Part shown: piece after piece, positions 1 to 10,655 of the stretch
Layout: the number at the start of each line of letters is the position of its first letter
How positions within the stretch are numbered: the first letter of the stretch is position 1
NCBI RefSeq assembly: GCF_001509835.1
Contig: NZ_JXTJ01000004.1
Span: forward strand, 702,713 to 766,712
Direction of reading: 5' to 3'
Source: Allobosea sp. WAO
GTDB lineage: Bacteria > Pseudomonadota > Alphaproteobacteria > Rhizobiales > Beijerinckiaceae
DNA length: 64,000 bases
The notes under the pieces: generated by a model
Databases searched by the model: none
What the model saw: the letters and a program-made list of their open reading frames with translations, nothing else
Told to the model about the DNA's origin: nothing
Made by a program: the position numbers and the translations under genes

Positions 1-57
1 GCCAACCTGCCGGCCGACGCCGCCGTCGAGGTCGAAGCCATGTTCGAGATCGCCTGA
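1..57 (+). CDS. RidA family protein, C-terminal end only
   Basis: The first 18 codons read in frame from base 1 and end at TGA 55-57. They encode a short tail (LPADAAVEVEAMFEIA) resembling the C-terminus of RidA/YjgF/UK114 proteins, which hydrolyse reactive enamine/imine intermediates. The stop shares one base with the ATG of the next gene (TGATG), so the two are translationally coupled; a RidA gene directly before a GDPD gene is a familiar arrangement in this order. The family call rests on only 18 residues. Confidence 0.55.
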   Translation, partial: ANLPADAAVEVEAMFEIA

Positions 58-806
58 TGGCAGCTCAAGCCTGGCTGACGGCCCGCCCGATCGCCCATCG
101 CGGGCTGCACGATCTCGCGAGCGGCGTAATCGAGAACTCGATCTCGGCGGCGCAGGCCGCCATCGCAGGCGGCTTCGCCATCGAATGCGACGTCCAGCTC
201 AGCGCCGACGAGGAGGCGCTGGTCTTCCACGACTTCACTCTCGACCGCCTGACCGGCGAGACCGGCCGCGTCGATGCCCGGAAAGCCGCCGAGCTTGCCG
301 GCATCGGGCTGAAGGGCTCGGGCGACAAGATCCCGACGCTCACCGGCTTCCTCGATGCGATCGGCGGCAAGACGCCGTTGGTGATCGAGATCAAGAGCCG
401 CTTCGACGGCGACTTGCGCCTGGCGAAGCGCACCGCCGAGATCGTCGCCGGGCACAAGGACCGGCCGATCGTGCTGAAATCCTTCGATCCCGTCATCGTC
501 GCGGCCCTGCGCGAGCTCGCTCCCGGCTTCGCCCGCGGCATCGTCGCGATGAACGCCTATGAGTATGGCGACTACGTCCATCTCTCGCCGGATCAGAAGC
601 ACGCCCTCGCCAATCTCCTGCATTACGAGCAGAGCCGGCCGGACTTCGTCTCCTGGAAGGTCGCCGACCTGCCGAGCGCCGCGCCCTTCCTCTGCCGCAA
701 GGCTCTGGGGCTGCCGCTGATGAGCTGGACCGTGCGCACACCAGAGGACCGGGCCCGCGCGGCCGAGCATGCCGACCAGATGGTTTTCGAGGGCTTCCGC
801 CCTTGA
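57..806 (+). CDS. glycerophosphodiester phosphodiesterase family protein
   Basis: 249 aa, a full-length short GDPD domain with TIM-barrel hallmarks. HRG is at residues 14-16, ENS begins at Glu26, the metal-ligand pattern ExD is at Glu43/Asp45, and the second catalytic His is in FHD (His58). There is no signal peptide, so it should act in the cytosol, hydrolysing glycerophosphodiesters to glycerol-3-phosphate and an alcohol. The ATG overlaps the stop of the upstream RidA gene, and its own stop is overlapped by the next start, so it lies inside an operon. Exact substrate is not deducible. Confidence 0.9.
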   Translation: MAAQAWLTARPIAHRGLHDLASGVIENSISAAQAAIAGGFAIECDVQLSADEEALVFHDFTLDRLTGETGRVDARKAAELAGIGLKGSGDKIPTLTGFLDAIGGKTPLVIEIKSRFDGDLRLAKRTAEIVAGHKDRPIVLKSFDPVIVAALRELAPGFARGIVAMNAYEYGDYVHLSPDQKHALANLLHYEQSRPDFVSWKVADLPSAAPFLCRKALGLPLMSWTVRTPEDRARAAEHADQMVFEGFRP

Positions 807-2044
807 GTGAAACCGGTCTGCACGGGGGCCTCACAGTCCGCGTCACGACCTCGCTGAAAAGCGTCCCGGCCGCGGACTGGGACGCCTGCGCCAATCCCGG
901 CGCCGCCGCGAAGCTTGAATCAACCTCTCAGGCAACGGATTCAGTTTCTCAGGGAGATCCGGACAACCCCTTCGTTTCACACGCGTTTCTGCGCGCGCTC
1001 GAAGAGAGCGGCTGCGTCGGCGGCCGCACTGGCTGGTCGCCGGCCTATCTGCTGGTCGAGGACGAGGCGGGCCGGCTGATCGCCGCCGCCCCCTCCTTCG
1101 TGAAGGGCCACAGCCAGGGCGAATACGTCTTCGACCATAGCTGGGCCGAGGCCTATATGCGCGCAGGCGGGCGCTACTACCCGAAGATCCAGGTCGCCGC
1201 GCCGTTCACCCCGGCGACCGGGCCGCGCCTGCTCGTCGCGCCCGGCGCGCAAGCCAACGAGGCGCGCGAGGCGTTGATCGCCGGCCTGGAAGCGCTGCGG
1301 GAGCAGGTCCACGGCTCCTCAGTACACGTCACCTTCTCGCAGCAGGCCGACCTTACGGCTCTGCTGGAGGCCGGCTATCTCGAACGCCACGACATCCAGT
1401 TCCATTGGCAGAACCAGGGCTTCGCCAGCTATGACGACTTCCTCGCCACGCTGGCCTCGCGCAAGCGCAAGGCACTGAAGCGCGAGCGTCGCGAGGCGCT
1501 CTCGGCGGGGATCGAGGTTTCGGTGCTCTCGGGCTCCGACCTGACCGAGAGCGTCTGGGACAATTTCCATGCCTTCTACGAGGATACCGGCTCGCGCAAA
1601 TGGGGCCGGCCCTATCTCAACCGCCGCTTCTTCTCCGAGATCGGCCAGCTTATGGGCGAGCGCGTCGTGCTGGTGCTGGCGCGCCGGGCCGGGCGCAACA
1701 TCGCCGGCGCCATCAATTTCCGCGGCGGTAACACGCTCTACGGCCGCAACTGGGGCTGCATCGAGGACCACCCCTTCCTGCATTTCGAGCTCTGCTACCA
1801 TCAGGCCATCGACTATGCGATCGCCCAGGGGCTCGTCCGGGTCGAGGCCGGGGCGCAGGGCGAGCACAAGCTGGCGCGCGGTTACCGGCCGGTGATCACC
1901 CGCTCCGCGCATTTCCTCGCCGACCCAGGCCTGGCGCGCGCCGTCGCCGCCTATCTGCCCGGCGAGCGCCGCGAGATCGCCGCCGCGAAGCTCGCGCTCG
2001 AAGCCGAACTGCCCTTCAGGTCCGGAGCTGACCTTGCCGACTGA
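803..2044 (+). CDS. GNAT/FemAB-like N-acyltransferase (COG3146, DUF482 type)
   Basis: 413 aa. It resembles the COG3146 family, annotated as peptidoglycan biosynthesis/recognition or GNAT proteins. Visible landmarks are NPFVSHAFLRALEESG near the N-terminus, a central basic stretch (RKRKALKRERREA) and the C-terminal YGRNWG...HFELCYHQAIDYAI block ending in EAGAQGEHKLARGY. The predicted start is a TTG overlapping the upstream stop (TTGA), consistent with coupling; no better ATG is available without losing the conserved N-terminus. Its biological acceptor is unknown. Order RidA - GDPD - GNAT suggests one transcription unit. Confidence 0.85.
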   Translation: MSETGLHGGLTVRVTTSLKSVPAADWDACANPGAAAKLESTSQATDSVSQGDPDNPFVSHAFLRALEESGCVGGRTGWSPAYLLVEDEAGRLIAAAPSFVKGHSQGEYVFDHSWAEAYMRAGGRYYPKIQVAAPFTPATGPRLLVAPGAQANEAREALIAGLEALREQVHGSSVHVTFSQQADLTALLEAGYLERHDIQFHWQNQGFASYDDFLATLASRKRKALKRERREALSAGIEVSVLSGSDLTESVWDNFHAFYEDTGSRKWGRPYLNRRFFSEIGQLMGERVVLVLARRAGRNIAGAINFRGGNTLYGRNWGCIEDHPFLHFELCYHQAIDYAIAQGLVRVEAGAQGEHKLARGYRPVITRSAHFLADPGLARAVAAYLPGERREIAAAKLALEAELPFRSGADLAD

Positions 2045-2789
2045 GTTCTGCAGCGACGATGCGCTGGGTTACCGCCGCAGCCTGACCGACTTCTCCGCGC
2101 CGCTGGCACTCGACGAGAGCTATCGCCTCGCCCATCTGCCCTTGCTGGCGCCCGAGCATCCGCGGGTGATCCCGCGGCTCGACGGCCGCGGCTACGAGAT
2201 GGGCCGCCACGCCGAGATCTTCTCGCTGGTGATGCCGGTGCCTAAGGACGCGCCGGACGCTTCGCCGGCTTGGCGCGCGCTGGAGGCCGAGCTGCGCGCC
2301 GCCCCCTTCGCCGGCAAGATCGCCTGGGGCCTGCTGCCGAAGCGCGCCGAGCGGCTGCACGCCACCATCGTCGGCTCGCTCGGCCGCGGCGAGCGTCCCG
2401 CGATCGCTCCAGATATCCGCACCCGGCTCGCCGCCATCGCGCCCTTCGAGGTCGAGCTGCGCGGCCTGTTCTCCGGCAACGTCAATCTCGGCCGGCTCTA
2501 TCTGCGCGCCTATCCGCAGCTGGCGCCGGGCCTCAATCCGTTCCAGCAGATCCAGCAGGTCTTCGGCCGCCCGTCCGGCGACCTCTATCTCCTCGGCTAC
2601 TACAACCTGATCGACGATCTCGACGCCGGGGAGACGCAGGCGCTGGCCGCGCTGCTGGCGCGCTGGTGGGAGAAGCCCCTGCTGCGCCTGCGGGTCGATG
2701 CACTCTGGCTGATGGGCGCGAGCGACGACCTCGTGCTCGACAGCCGCATCGTCGAGACGCTGCCGCTCGGCGCCGCCTCCCCGGCTTGA
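2034..2789 (+). CDS. conserved hypothetical protein, possible 2H-phosphoesterase-like fold
   Basis: 251 aa, TTG start inside the last codons of the preceding gene (11-base overlap), so co-translated with it. I do not recognise the family with certainty. A motif HATIVGSL in mid-protein looks like the H-x-T/S element of 2H phosphoesterases, but the second H-x-T element is not evident in the C-terminal half, where LRVDALWLMGASDD sits at a similar structural place. No signal peptide or membrane segment. Function left open. Confidence 0.65.
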   Translation: MPTEFCSDDALGYRRSLTDFSAPLALDESYRLAHLPLLAPEHPRVIPRLDGRGYEMGRHAEIFSLVMPVPKDAPDASPAWRALEAELRAAPFAGKIAWGLLPKRAERLHATIVGSLGRGERPAIAPDIRTRLAAIAPFEVELRGLFSGNVNLGRLYLRAYPQLAPGLNPFQQIQQVFGRPSGDLYLLGYYNLIDDLDAGETQALAALLARWWEKPLLRLRVDALWLMGASDDLVLDSRIVETLPLGAASPA

Positions 2790-2843
2790 CCTTTCTCCCG
2801 CGGCGGCCTCCAGCTTCCGCCAGCCCAAGACAGGAACACCGCC

Positions 2844-3272
2844 ATGACCGCCTACGACCAGAACAACATCTTCGCCAAGATCCTGCGCGGCGAACTGCCG
2901 GCCCACCGCGTCTATGAGGACGACAAGGCGCTGGCCTTCCTCGACATCATGCCACGCGCGCCCGGCCACACCCTGATCATCCCGAAGAACCCGGCCCGCA
3001 ACCTGCTCGATGTCGCGCCGGCCGATCTCGCCCATGTCGCCCAGGTTTCGCAGCGCATCGCGCGGGCCGGGATGAAGGCCTTCGCGGCGGACGGGATCAC
3101 GGTGCAGCAATTCAACGAGAGCGCCGGCGGCCAGGTCGTCTTCCATCTCCACGTCCACGTCATCCCGCGCCATGACGGCATCGCGATGAAGCCGCCGGCG
3201 AGCGTGATGGCCAAGCCCGAGGAACTGACCGAGGCCGCCGAGAAGCTCCGCGCCGCGCTGAAGGACGCCTGA
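2844..3272 (+). CDS. HIT family protein (HinT-like nucleotide hydrolase)
   Basis: 142 aa, typical length for the histidine-triad branch. The HIT signature HLHVHVIPRH is at residues 101-110, preceded by NESAGGQVVFH. The N-terminal FAKILRGELPAHRVYED matches the family start. HinT-like enzymes hydrolyse purine nucleotide phosphoramidates or related adenylates in the cytosol. The gene lies 54 bases after the preceding gene and ends just before the ECF41 promoter, so it probably closes the upstream operon. Confidence 0.92.
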   Translation: MTAYDQNNIFAKILRGELPAHRVYEDDKALAFLDIMPRAPGHTLIIPKNPARNLLDVAPADLAHVAQVSQRIARAGMKAFAADGITVQQFNESAGGQVVFHLHVHVIPRHDGIAMKPPASVMAKPEELTEAAEKLRAALKDA

Positions 3273-3294
3273 CCCGAAAAAATAACGCGGCGCA

Positions 3295-3321
3295 TGTCAC
3301 ACGCCCGCACCCTGCCTCGTC
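3295..3321 (+). promoter_or_regulatory. ECF41-type promoter
   Basis: TGTCACA (3295-3301), 16 bases, then CGTC (3318-3321). This is exactly the published -35/-10 consensus for ECF41 sigma factors, and an ECF41 sigma gene is the third gene of the operon that starts here. A transcript beginning just after 3321 would exclude the upstream ATG at 3294, which supports starting the next gene at 3354. Confidence 0.85.
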
Positions 3322-3353
3322 CTGGTCTGCATCAGCCAATGATGGAGACCAGG

Positions 3354-3821
3354 ATGACCCAACGCCTCAACGCCTTCCAGACCGCCCCCGAAGCCTACAA
3401 GGCCATGCTCGGCCTGCAGGAATATGTGAACCAGTCGACGCTGGAACACAGCCTGCAGGAGCTGGTGAAGATCCGCGCCTCGCAGCTCAATCGCTGCGCC
3501 TACTGCCTGCACATGCACATGGCCGATGCCCGCAAGGCCGGCGAGAGCGAGGCCCGCATCACCCTGCTCAGCGCCTGGGAAGAGTCGGAACTCTACACCC
3601 CGCGCGAGCGCGCCGCCCTGCGCTGGACAGAGGAGCTGACCCGGCTCACCGAGCGCAGCCCGAGCGACGAGGCCTTCGCCGAACTGCGCGAGCATTTCAG
3701 CGAGAAGGAGATCGTCGATCTCTCCGTCGCCATCGGCATGATCAATGTCTGGAATCGGGTCAATGCCGGCTTCCGCACCCGCCACCCGCAGGATCGCCGG
3801 CGCGAGACCGCTGCGGCCTGA
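3354..3821 (+). CDS. carboxymuconolactone decarboxylase (AhpD-like) family protein
   Basis: 155 aa from the ATG at 3354, chosen because GGAGACCAGG precedes it and the longer in-frame start (3294) lies upstream of the predicted transcription start. The AhpD-type redox signature CAYCLHMH gives Cys48, Cys51 and His55, preceded by EHSLQELVKIRASQ. Such proteins are usually thiol-dependent alkylhydroperoxidase-like enzymes, not true decarboxylases. In ECF41 loci a gene of this class is a standard target of the sigma factor. It has a close paralogue immediately downstream. Confidence 0.9.
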   Translation: MTQRLNAFQTAPEAYKAMLGLQEYVNQSTLEHSLQELVKIRASQLNRCAYCLHMHMADARKAGESEARITLLSAWEESELYTPRERAALRWTEELTRLTERSPSDEAFAELREHFSEKEIVDLSVAIGMINVWNRVNAGFRTRHPQDRRRETAAA

Positions 3822-3893
3822 CCGGCGCATCGTACAGCCGGCCGGGCGCGGCTTCGCACCGGCCGAGCTTTCCCCTTTTGCGGAGATCCCGCC

Positions 3894-4358
3894 ATGACCA
3901 AGCGCCTGAACCCCTACACCGCCGCGCCCGAGACCATGAAGCCGCTGATCGCGCTCGAAGCGACGCTCAAGGAGAGCGGGCTCGAGCATAGCCTGATCCA
4001 TCTCGTGAAGATGCGGGCCTCGCAGATCAATGGCTGCGCCTACTGCCTGCACATGCATTCCGCCGATGCGCTCAAGGAGGGCGAGAGCCCGGCGCGGCTT
4101 TTCCTGCTCGACGCCTGGCACGAGTCGGCGCTCTATAGCCCACGCGAGCGCGCCGCCCTCGCCTGGACCGACTCGCTGACGCTGATCTCGCAGACTCACG
4201 CGCCGGACGAGGTCTATGAAGAGGTGCAGCGCCATTTCAGCCCGGAGGAAACGGTGAAGCTCACCATGCTGATCGCCACGATCAACAGCTGGAACCGCAT
4301 CGCCATCGGCTTCCGCTCGGCCCATCCGAACGACCGGCCAGCCGTGGCCGCCGCCTGA
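3894..4358 (+). CDS. carboxymuconolactone decarboxylase (AhpD-like) family protein, paralogue
   Basis: 154 aa. Same architecture as the preceding gene, with the redox motif GCAYCLHMH at the same positions (Cys48, Cys51, His55) and EHSLIHLVKMRASQ before it, so the pair looks like a tandem duplication. The RBS is GCGGAGATCCCGCC. There is no second ECF41 promoter in the 72-base gap, so it should be transcribed from the promoter at 3295. It ends 14 bases before the sigma gene. Confidence 0.9.
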   Translation: MTKRLNPYTAAPETMKPLIALEATLKESGLEHSLIHLVKMRASQINGCAYCLHMHSADALKEGESPARLFLLDAWHESALYSPRERAALAWTDSLTLISQTHAPDEVYEEVQRHFSPEETVKLTMLIATINSWNRIAIGFRSAHPNDRPAVAAA

Positions 4359-4372
4359 GGACGGGGCCCGCG

Positions 4373-5263
4373 ATGACCTCAGCGCCTGCCAGCGACCCGT
4401 TCGATAGCCATCGCCGCTTCCTGACCCGCCTCGCCTATCGCATGCTCGGTTCGGTCAGCGATGCCGAGGACATCGTGCAGGAGGCTTGGCTGCGCTGGCG
4501 CGAGACCGATCAGGCGGAGGTCGCGCAGCCACGCGCCTTCCTGGCGCGCATCGTGACGCGGCTCTGCCTCGACCAGATGAAATCGGCCCGCAGCCGCCGC
4601 GAGTTCTATGTCGGCAGCTGGCTGCCGGAGCCGCTGGTCGAGGCGCTCGGCGGCGAGGCGCCGGCCGATGCCGGGGTCGATGCGCCGATCGCGCTGATGC
4701 TGGCGCTGGAGCGCCTTTCCCCGCTCGAACGCGCCGCCTTCCTGCTGCACGACATCTTCGAGATGGATTTCGCCGAGATCGCCCGCACCATCGATCGCAG
4801 CGAGAGCGCCTGCCGCCAGCTCGCCAAGCGGGCGCGCGAGCATGTCCGTATCGACGTGCCGCCGCGCAACAAGGTCGACCCGGCCGAGGCGAAGCGCTTC
4901 GTCGATGCCTTCTTCAAAGCGGCCCACAAGGCCGATCCGAGCGATCTCCAGGCCCTGCTGGCGCAGGATGTCGCCTTCCACAGCGATGGCGGCGGCAAGG
5001 TCCTGGCGGTGATCAACCCGCTCTACGGCATCGACCGCGTCTCGCGCTTCTTCGCCGGCATCAACGCCAAGCTCGCCCACCGCGACAAGCCGACCACCCT
5101 CTTCAAGCCGGTGCTGATCAACGGCCTGCCCGGCTATCTCAGCCTCGAACGCGGCGAGACCCTGCAGGCGACCGCGCTCGACATCCGCGACGGGCGCGTC
5201 CACGCGATCTACATCGTGCGCAACCCCGACAAGCTCAGGCATCTCAGCCTGTCGGATGCATAG
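4373..5263 (+). CDS. ECF41 family RNA polymerase sigma factor with fused SnoaL-like domain
   Basis: 296 aa. Sigma region 2 occupies roughly residues 10-75 (AEDIVQEAWLRWRE) and region 4 roughly 115-160 (LSPLERAAFLLHD, then the HTH). The C-terminal 130 residues form the SnoaL-like extension that replaces an anti-sigma factor in this group. All three ECF41 signatures are visible: WLPEP (83-87) in the linker, DGGGK (205-209) and NGLPG (250-254). It is the third gene of an operon whose promoter matches the ECF41 consensus, so it probably activates its own transcription. The inducing signal cannot be read from the sequence. Confidence 0.93.
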   Translation: MTSAPASDPFDSHRRFLTRLAYRMLGSVSDAEDIVQEAWLRWRETDQAEVAQPRAFLARIVTRLCLDQMKSARSRREFYVGSWLPEPLVEALGGEAPADAGVDAPIALMLALERLSPLERAAFLLHDIFEMDFAEIARTIDRSESACRQLAKRAREHVRIDVPPRNKVDPAEAKRFVDAFFKAAHKADPSDLQALLAQDVAFHSDGGGKVLAVINPLYGIDRVSRFFAGINAKLAHRDKPTTLFKPVLINGLPGYLSLERGETLQATALDIRDGRVHAIYIVRNPDKLRHLSLSDA

Positions 5264-5311
5264 GCTCGCCAGAACCGCGGCAGAGCCCGCGGTTCCGACG
5301 CAACGAACGCG

Positions 5312-5761
5312 CTAGCCTTCCAGCGCCTCGATCATCTCGACCCGCGTCGCATGCCGACCGCCTTCGAATTCGGCCGCCAGGAAGGCGTCGACGATATCGA
5401 GGGCCAGCCCCTCTCCCACCACGCGCGCGCCGAGCGACAGCATGTTGGCGTCGTTGTGCTGGCGGATCATGCGGGCCGAGAAGGTGTCGGCGCAGACGCC
5501 GCAGCGGATGCCCTTCACCTTGTTCGCCGCCATCATGATACCCTGGCCGGTGCCGCAGAAGATGATGCCGAACCGGCAATCGCCGGAGGCGACGAGCCGC
5601 GCCGCCGCCTCGCCATGCTTGGGATAGGGCGTGCTTTCCGGCGTCGCAGGTCCGATGTCGACCACCACCCAGCCCTGCGCCGCGACATGGGCGGCGATGG
5701 CCTGCCGGAGCTGGATCGCGGCATGATCGCTTGAAAGCACGATGCGATTGCTGGCCGTCAT
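5312..5761 (-). CDS. rpiB: RpiB/LacA/LacB family sugar-phosphate isomerase (ribose-5-phosphate isomerase B)
   Basis: 149 aa, full length. SSDHAA at the N-terminus (Asp12, His13) binds substrate; FCGTGQG holds the catalytic Cys69; QHNDANMLSLGARV is the usual C-terminal signature. Interconverts ribulose-5-phosphate and ribose-5-phosphate in the cytosol, or acts on a related aldose phosphate. It converges with the ECF41 operon. The 112-base gap to the next minus-strand gene shows nothing recognisable. Confidence 0.9.
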   Translation of the reverse strand: MTASNRIVLSSDHAAIQLRQAIAAHVAAQGWVVVDIGPATPESTPYPKHGEAAARLVASGDCRFGIIFCGTGQGIMMAANKVKGIRCGVCADTFSARMIRQHNDANMLSLGARVVGEGLALDIVDAFLAAEFEGGRHATRVEMIEALEG

Positions 5762-5873
5762 GGAGAATATGTCCCGTTTCCCGAGGGCAATGCGGCTTCG
5801 TCAATGAAACCGGTGATCTTGCAAGACGACAAATCGCCGGTCCGCATCCGAAGCAGCCGGTGGCGATGCTCCA

Positions 5874-6230
5874 CTATATCAGCCACCAGGCCCCGCCGAT
5901 CAGCACCGCCTCGGCCGCGACGACTGCCAGCATCACCCTGCGATTGGTCAGGATCACGATCGCGACCGGAACTGCGATCGCAGCGAGGCGGACCAGCAGC
6001 GGCACATCGGCGAGCACGCCAGGCGGCGTCAGCATCAGCTTGGCGACGACCCCCGCGAGCAGCGCCGTCGCGACCAGCCGCACCCATTCGAGCCAGGGCG
6101 AGCCGTCGTCGAGGCGACGGGCGAAGGCGACGGCGAGCCATCGCCACATCTCCGTCGGGATGACCGCGAAGAGCAGGAGGGCGAGATAGGGCCACCAGGG
6201 ACCGTCGAGAAGCGCGATCGGCGCGGTCAT
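5874..6230 (-). CDS. azlD: AzlD domain-containing protein, branched-chain amino acid exporter small subunit
   Basis: 118 aa with about four hydrophobic segments (WPYLALLLFAVIPTEMWRW, LVATALLAGVVAKLML, LAAIAVPVAIVIL, a C-terminal helix). The short length and the FAVIPTEMWRW start are typical of AzlD/YgaH. The ATG overlaps the stop of the AzlC gene by four bases, so the two subunits are translated together. Known AzlCD/YgaZH pairs export branched-chain or related amino acids across the inner membrane; the substrate here is inferred. Confidence 0.88.
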   Translation of the reverse strand: MTAPIALLDGPWWPYLALLLFAVIPTEMWRWLAVAFARRLDDGSPWLEWVRLVATALLAGVVAKLMLTPPGVLADVPLLVRLAAIAVPVAIVILTNRRVMLAVVAAEAVLIGGAWWLI

Positions 6231-6961
6231 GCGCCTGCCCTTGCGCGCCGGCGCCAGCGCTGCGCCGCGAAGGCGATCGTCCCGCCGACGAGGCCGCCGG
6301 CGAGCAGATCGAAGCCGCCGCCGATCGCCCAGCTTGCGACCGGCGACAGCGCGAGGCCGAGAAAGATGGCGAGCCCGTCGCCGAAGCCGCGCGCCCCGAC
6401 CGTCAGCGACGTCATGAAGAAGATCGGCGACAGGGCGAGGAGTCCGGCGGCGACCGGAACCGGCACAGCCCCGGCGAGATAGTAGCCGGCATAGGTGCAG
6501 AGCGCCGAGACCAGGATCAGCGCATTGGCGAAGCCGAGGAAATAGGTCGGCCGCTGTTCCGGCGGCAGTGCCGGCAGGCGGCGCAGCGCCTCGGTCCAGG
6601 CCGTGACGGCGACATAGTGCGACATGAGGATCTGGATGCCGACGCCCTGCCCCGGCCGGCGCAGCAGCGGCAGGAGCGCGATCGTCATCGGCAGGAAGCG
6701 CAGCGAGGCAAAGCCGATCGCGAGCGCGATCGCACTCCAGGCTGCGCCGGCTGCGATCGAGGCGAAGAATAGCACCTGCGACGGCCCGGCCCAGACCAGT
6801 ATGGTCGACAGCACCGCGACCTCGACGGGATAGCCGACATCGCGCGCCAGCGAGCCGACGCCGACCAGGCCGAGGCCGACGACCCAGGCCGGTAGCATCA
6901 GCGCATCGCGAAAGCCGATCAGCGCCGGGCGCAGCCGCTGCCAGCGGCCGAGCGAACTCAT
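6227..6961 (-). CDS. azlC: AzlC family protein, branched-chain amino acid exporter large subunit
   Basis: 244 aa from the ATG at 6961, preferred over a start 36 bases upstream because the family begins near the GFRDALMLPAW helix. Contains the AzlC hallmark WAGPSQVLFFASIAAG and FASLRFLPMTIALLP, with about seven membrane segments. Partner of the overlapping AzlD. The roughly 200 bases upstream (6962-7166) hold no gene I can support, but should contain the promoter. Confidence 0.88.
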   Translation of the reverse strand: MSSLGRWQRLRPALIGFRDALMLPAWVVGLGLVGVGSLARDVGYPVEVAVLSTILVWAGPSQVLFFASIAAGAAWSAIALAIGFASLRFLPMTIALLPLLRRPGQGVGIQILMSHYVAVTAWTEALRRLPALPPEQRPTYFLGFANALILVSALCTYAGYYLAGAVPVPVAAGLLALSPIFFMTSLTVGARGFGDGLAIFLGLALSPVASWAIGGGFDLLAGGLVGGTIAFAAQRWRRRARAGA

Positions 6962-7166
6962 GCGGACACCGGGCCGGCGTCGAACCTGCCGCGACACGGA
7001 AGGCGTGTCGGGAGCGGCGGCTCGGAGGGAAGCTGACTCATGAACGCCCTGGGATCGCGAATGCGCAGATCGACCCGGTCAGCCGACAACGCTTAATGCG
7101 CATTCCCGTCGCCGCGGGGCAGAGCCCTCGCCGCGCTTCAGACCTGCGCCCGGCGCAAACGAGGCG

Positions 7167-7445
7167 TCAGAAACTCTTCAGCGCCAGGCCGAGCAGCTCG
7201 TTCCCGAAGTCCACGATCTCCTTCGGCACGCCGCCGACGGCCTGATAGGCGAGCCACATCAGATAGATGAACGCCGGCACCAGGATCCAGCCCAGCACCT
7301 CCTCGAAGACGATGCGGCGCCGACGCCGGCGGGCGCGCTTCTCGAACCAGCCGAGCTTCTCCTTGGCCGCGGGCGCTGCCGCGGCTGCCGCCGTGGCTTC
7401 ACTGTCCTGCGCCCAGGCGCTCTCGGATTTGCGTCGGAACCACAC
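7167..7445 (-). CDS. small membrane protein of unknown function, downstream of clpA
   Basis: 92 aa from a GTG start 4 bases after the clpA stop, so co-transcribed with clpS-clpA. An Ala-rich N-terminal part is followed by a very basic patch (KRARRRRRRI) and one transmembrane helix (VLGWILVPAFIYLMWLAYQAV). The basic patch before the helix predicts a cytoplasmic N-terminus. I do not recognise the family. Proximity to the Clp genes may mean a membrane-linked partner, but this is only positional. Confidence 0.65.
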   Translation of the reverse strand: MWFRRKSESAWAQDSEATAAAAAAPAAKEKLGWFEKRARRRRRRIVFEEVLGWILVPAFIYLMWLAYQAVGGVPKEIVDFGNELLGLALKSF

Positions 7446-7449
7446 GGTC

Positions 7450-9963
<2,514 letters not shown>

Positions 9964-10009
9964 GGTCAGCGCTCCTGATCCAGTTCAAGGGACGTGGTGG
10001 CGTTCAAGA

Positions 10010-10426
10010 TCACTTCTTCTCCATCACGCATTGCAGCGGATGCATGTGCTTGCGGGCAAGGTCCATCACCAGCGTCACCTTGGTCTCGGCGACCTCGTAG
10101 GTGAAGACGCCGCATTCGCCGACGCCGTTCTGGTGGACGTGCATCATGATGCGCGTCGCCTCCTCCCGGTCCTTGTTGAAGAACCGCTCCAGCACGTGCA
10201 CGACGAACTCCATCGGCGTGTAGTCGTCGTTGAGAATGAGGACGCGGTAGAGATTGGGCTTGCGGGTGCGGGTCCGGGTCAGCACCGCCGCGCCGGTGCC
10301 GCTGCCGTCGCGGCCGCCATCGACAGGCGCGGAAGGCGGGCGCGGCCTGCTGGCGAGCCTTGTCGCAGACCGGCCGAGGCGTTCCGCCGGCATCATACCG
10401 GCCAGGATATCGGTTTCGATCGGCAT
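10010..10426 (-). CDS. clpS: ATP-dependent Clp protease adapter protein ClpS
   Basis: 138 aa from the ATG at 10426; a TTG start 45 bases upstream is possible but less likely. The core (residues about 55-138) has [40 protein letters not shown], and the ending [10 protein letters not shown]. The binding pocket for N-degron residues is formed by the NDDYTPM and MHVHQ elements. It delivers N-end-rule substrates to ClpA, whose gene follows at once. The first 50 residues are poorly conserved and rich in Arg/Pro. Confidence 0.95.
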   Translation of the reverse strand: MPIETDILAGMMPAERLGRSATRLASRPRPPSAPVDGGRDGSGTGAAVLTRTRTRKPNLYRVLILNDDYTPMEFVVHVLERFFNKDREEATRIMMHVHQNGVGECGVFTYEVAETKVTLVMDLARKHMHPLQCVMEKK

Positions 10427-10655
10427 GGTGGCTGCTTGGTCCAAGGGTTCTCTTCCGGCGTTCGACCCCAAGATAGTGCTTCGCCCGTGAATTTACAGGC
10501 GTCGCGCCGGCTTCGCCAGCCCGTTCCCGCCACGGGCCACAACGAAGTGCCGTTTCCAAGGCAAGCGACGCAAGAACCCGGCCAGGCTGAACGAAAGCAG
10601 CCGGCCGGGCTCGAAGACGTGATTGCGGACGATGGCGTGCACCAGCCCGGCAGTC

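Noticed and set aside
3294..3353. N-terminal extension of the first AhpD-like gene (ATG at 3294)
   Set aside because: The ATG overlaps the -35 element of the ECF41 promoter, so it lies upstream of the expected transcript; a ribosome site stands before 3354.
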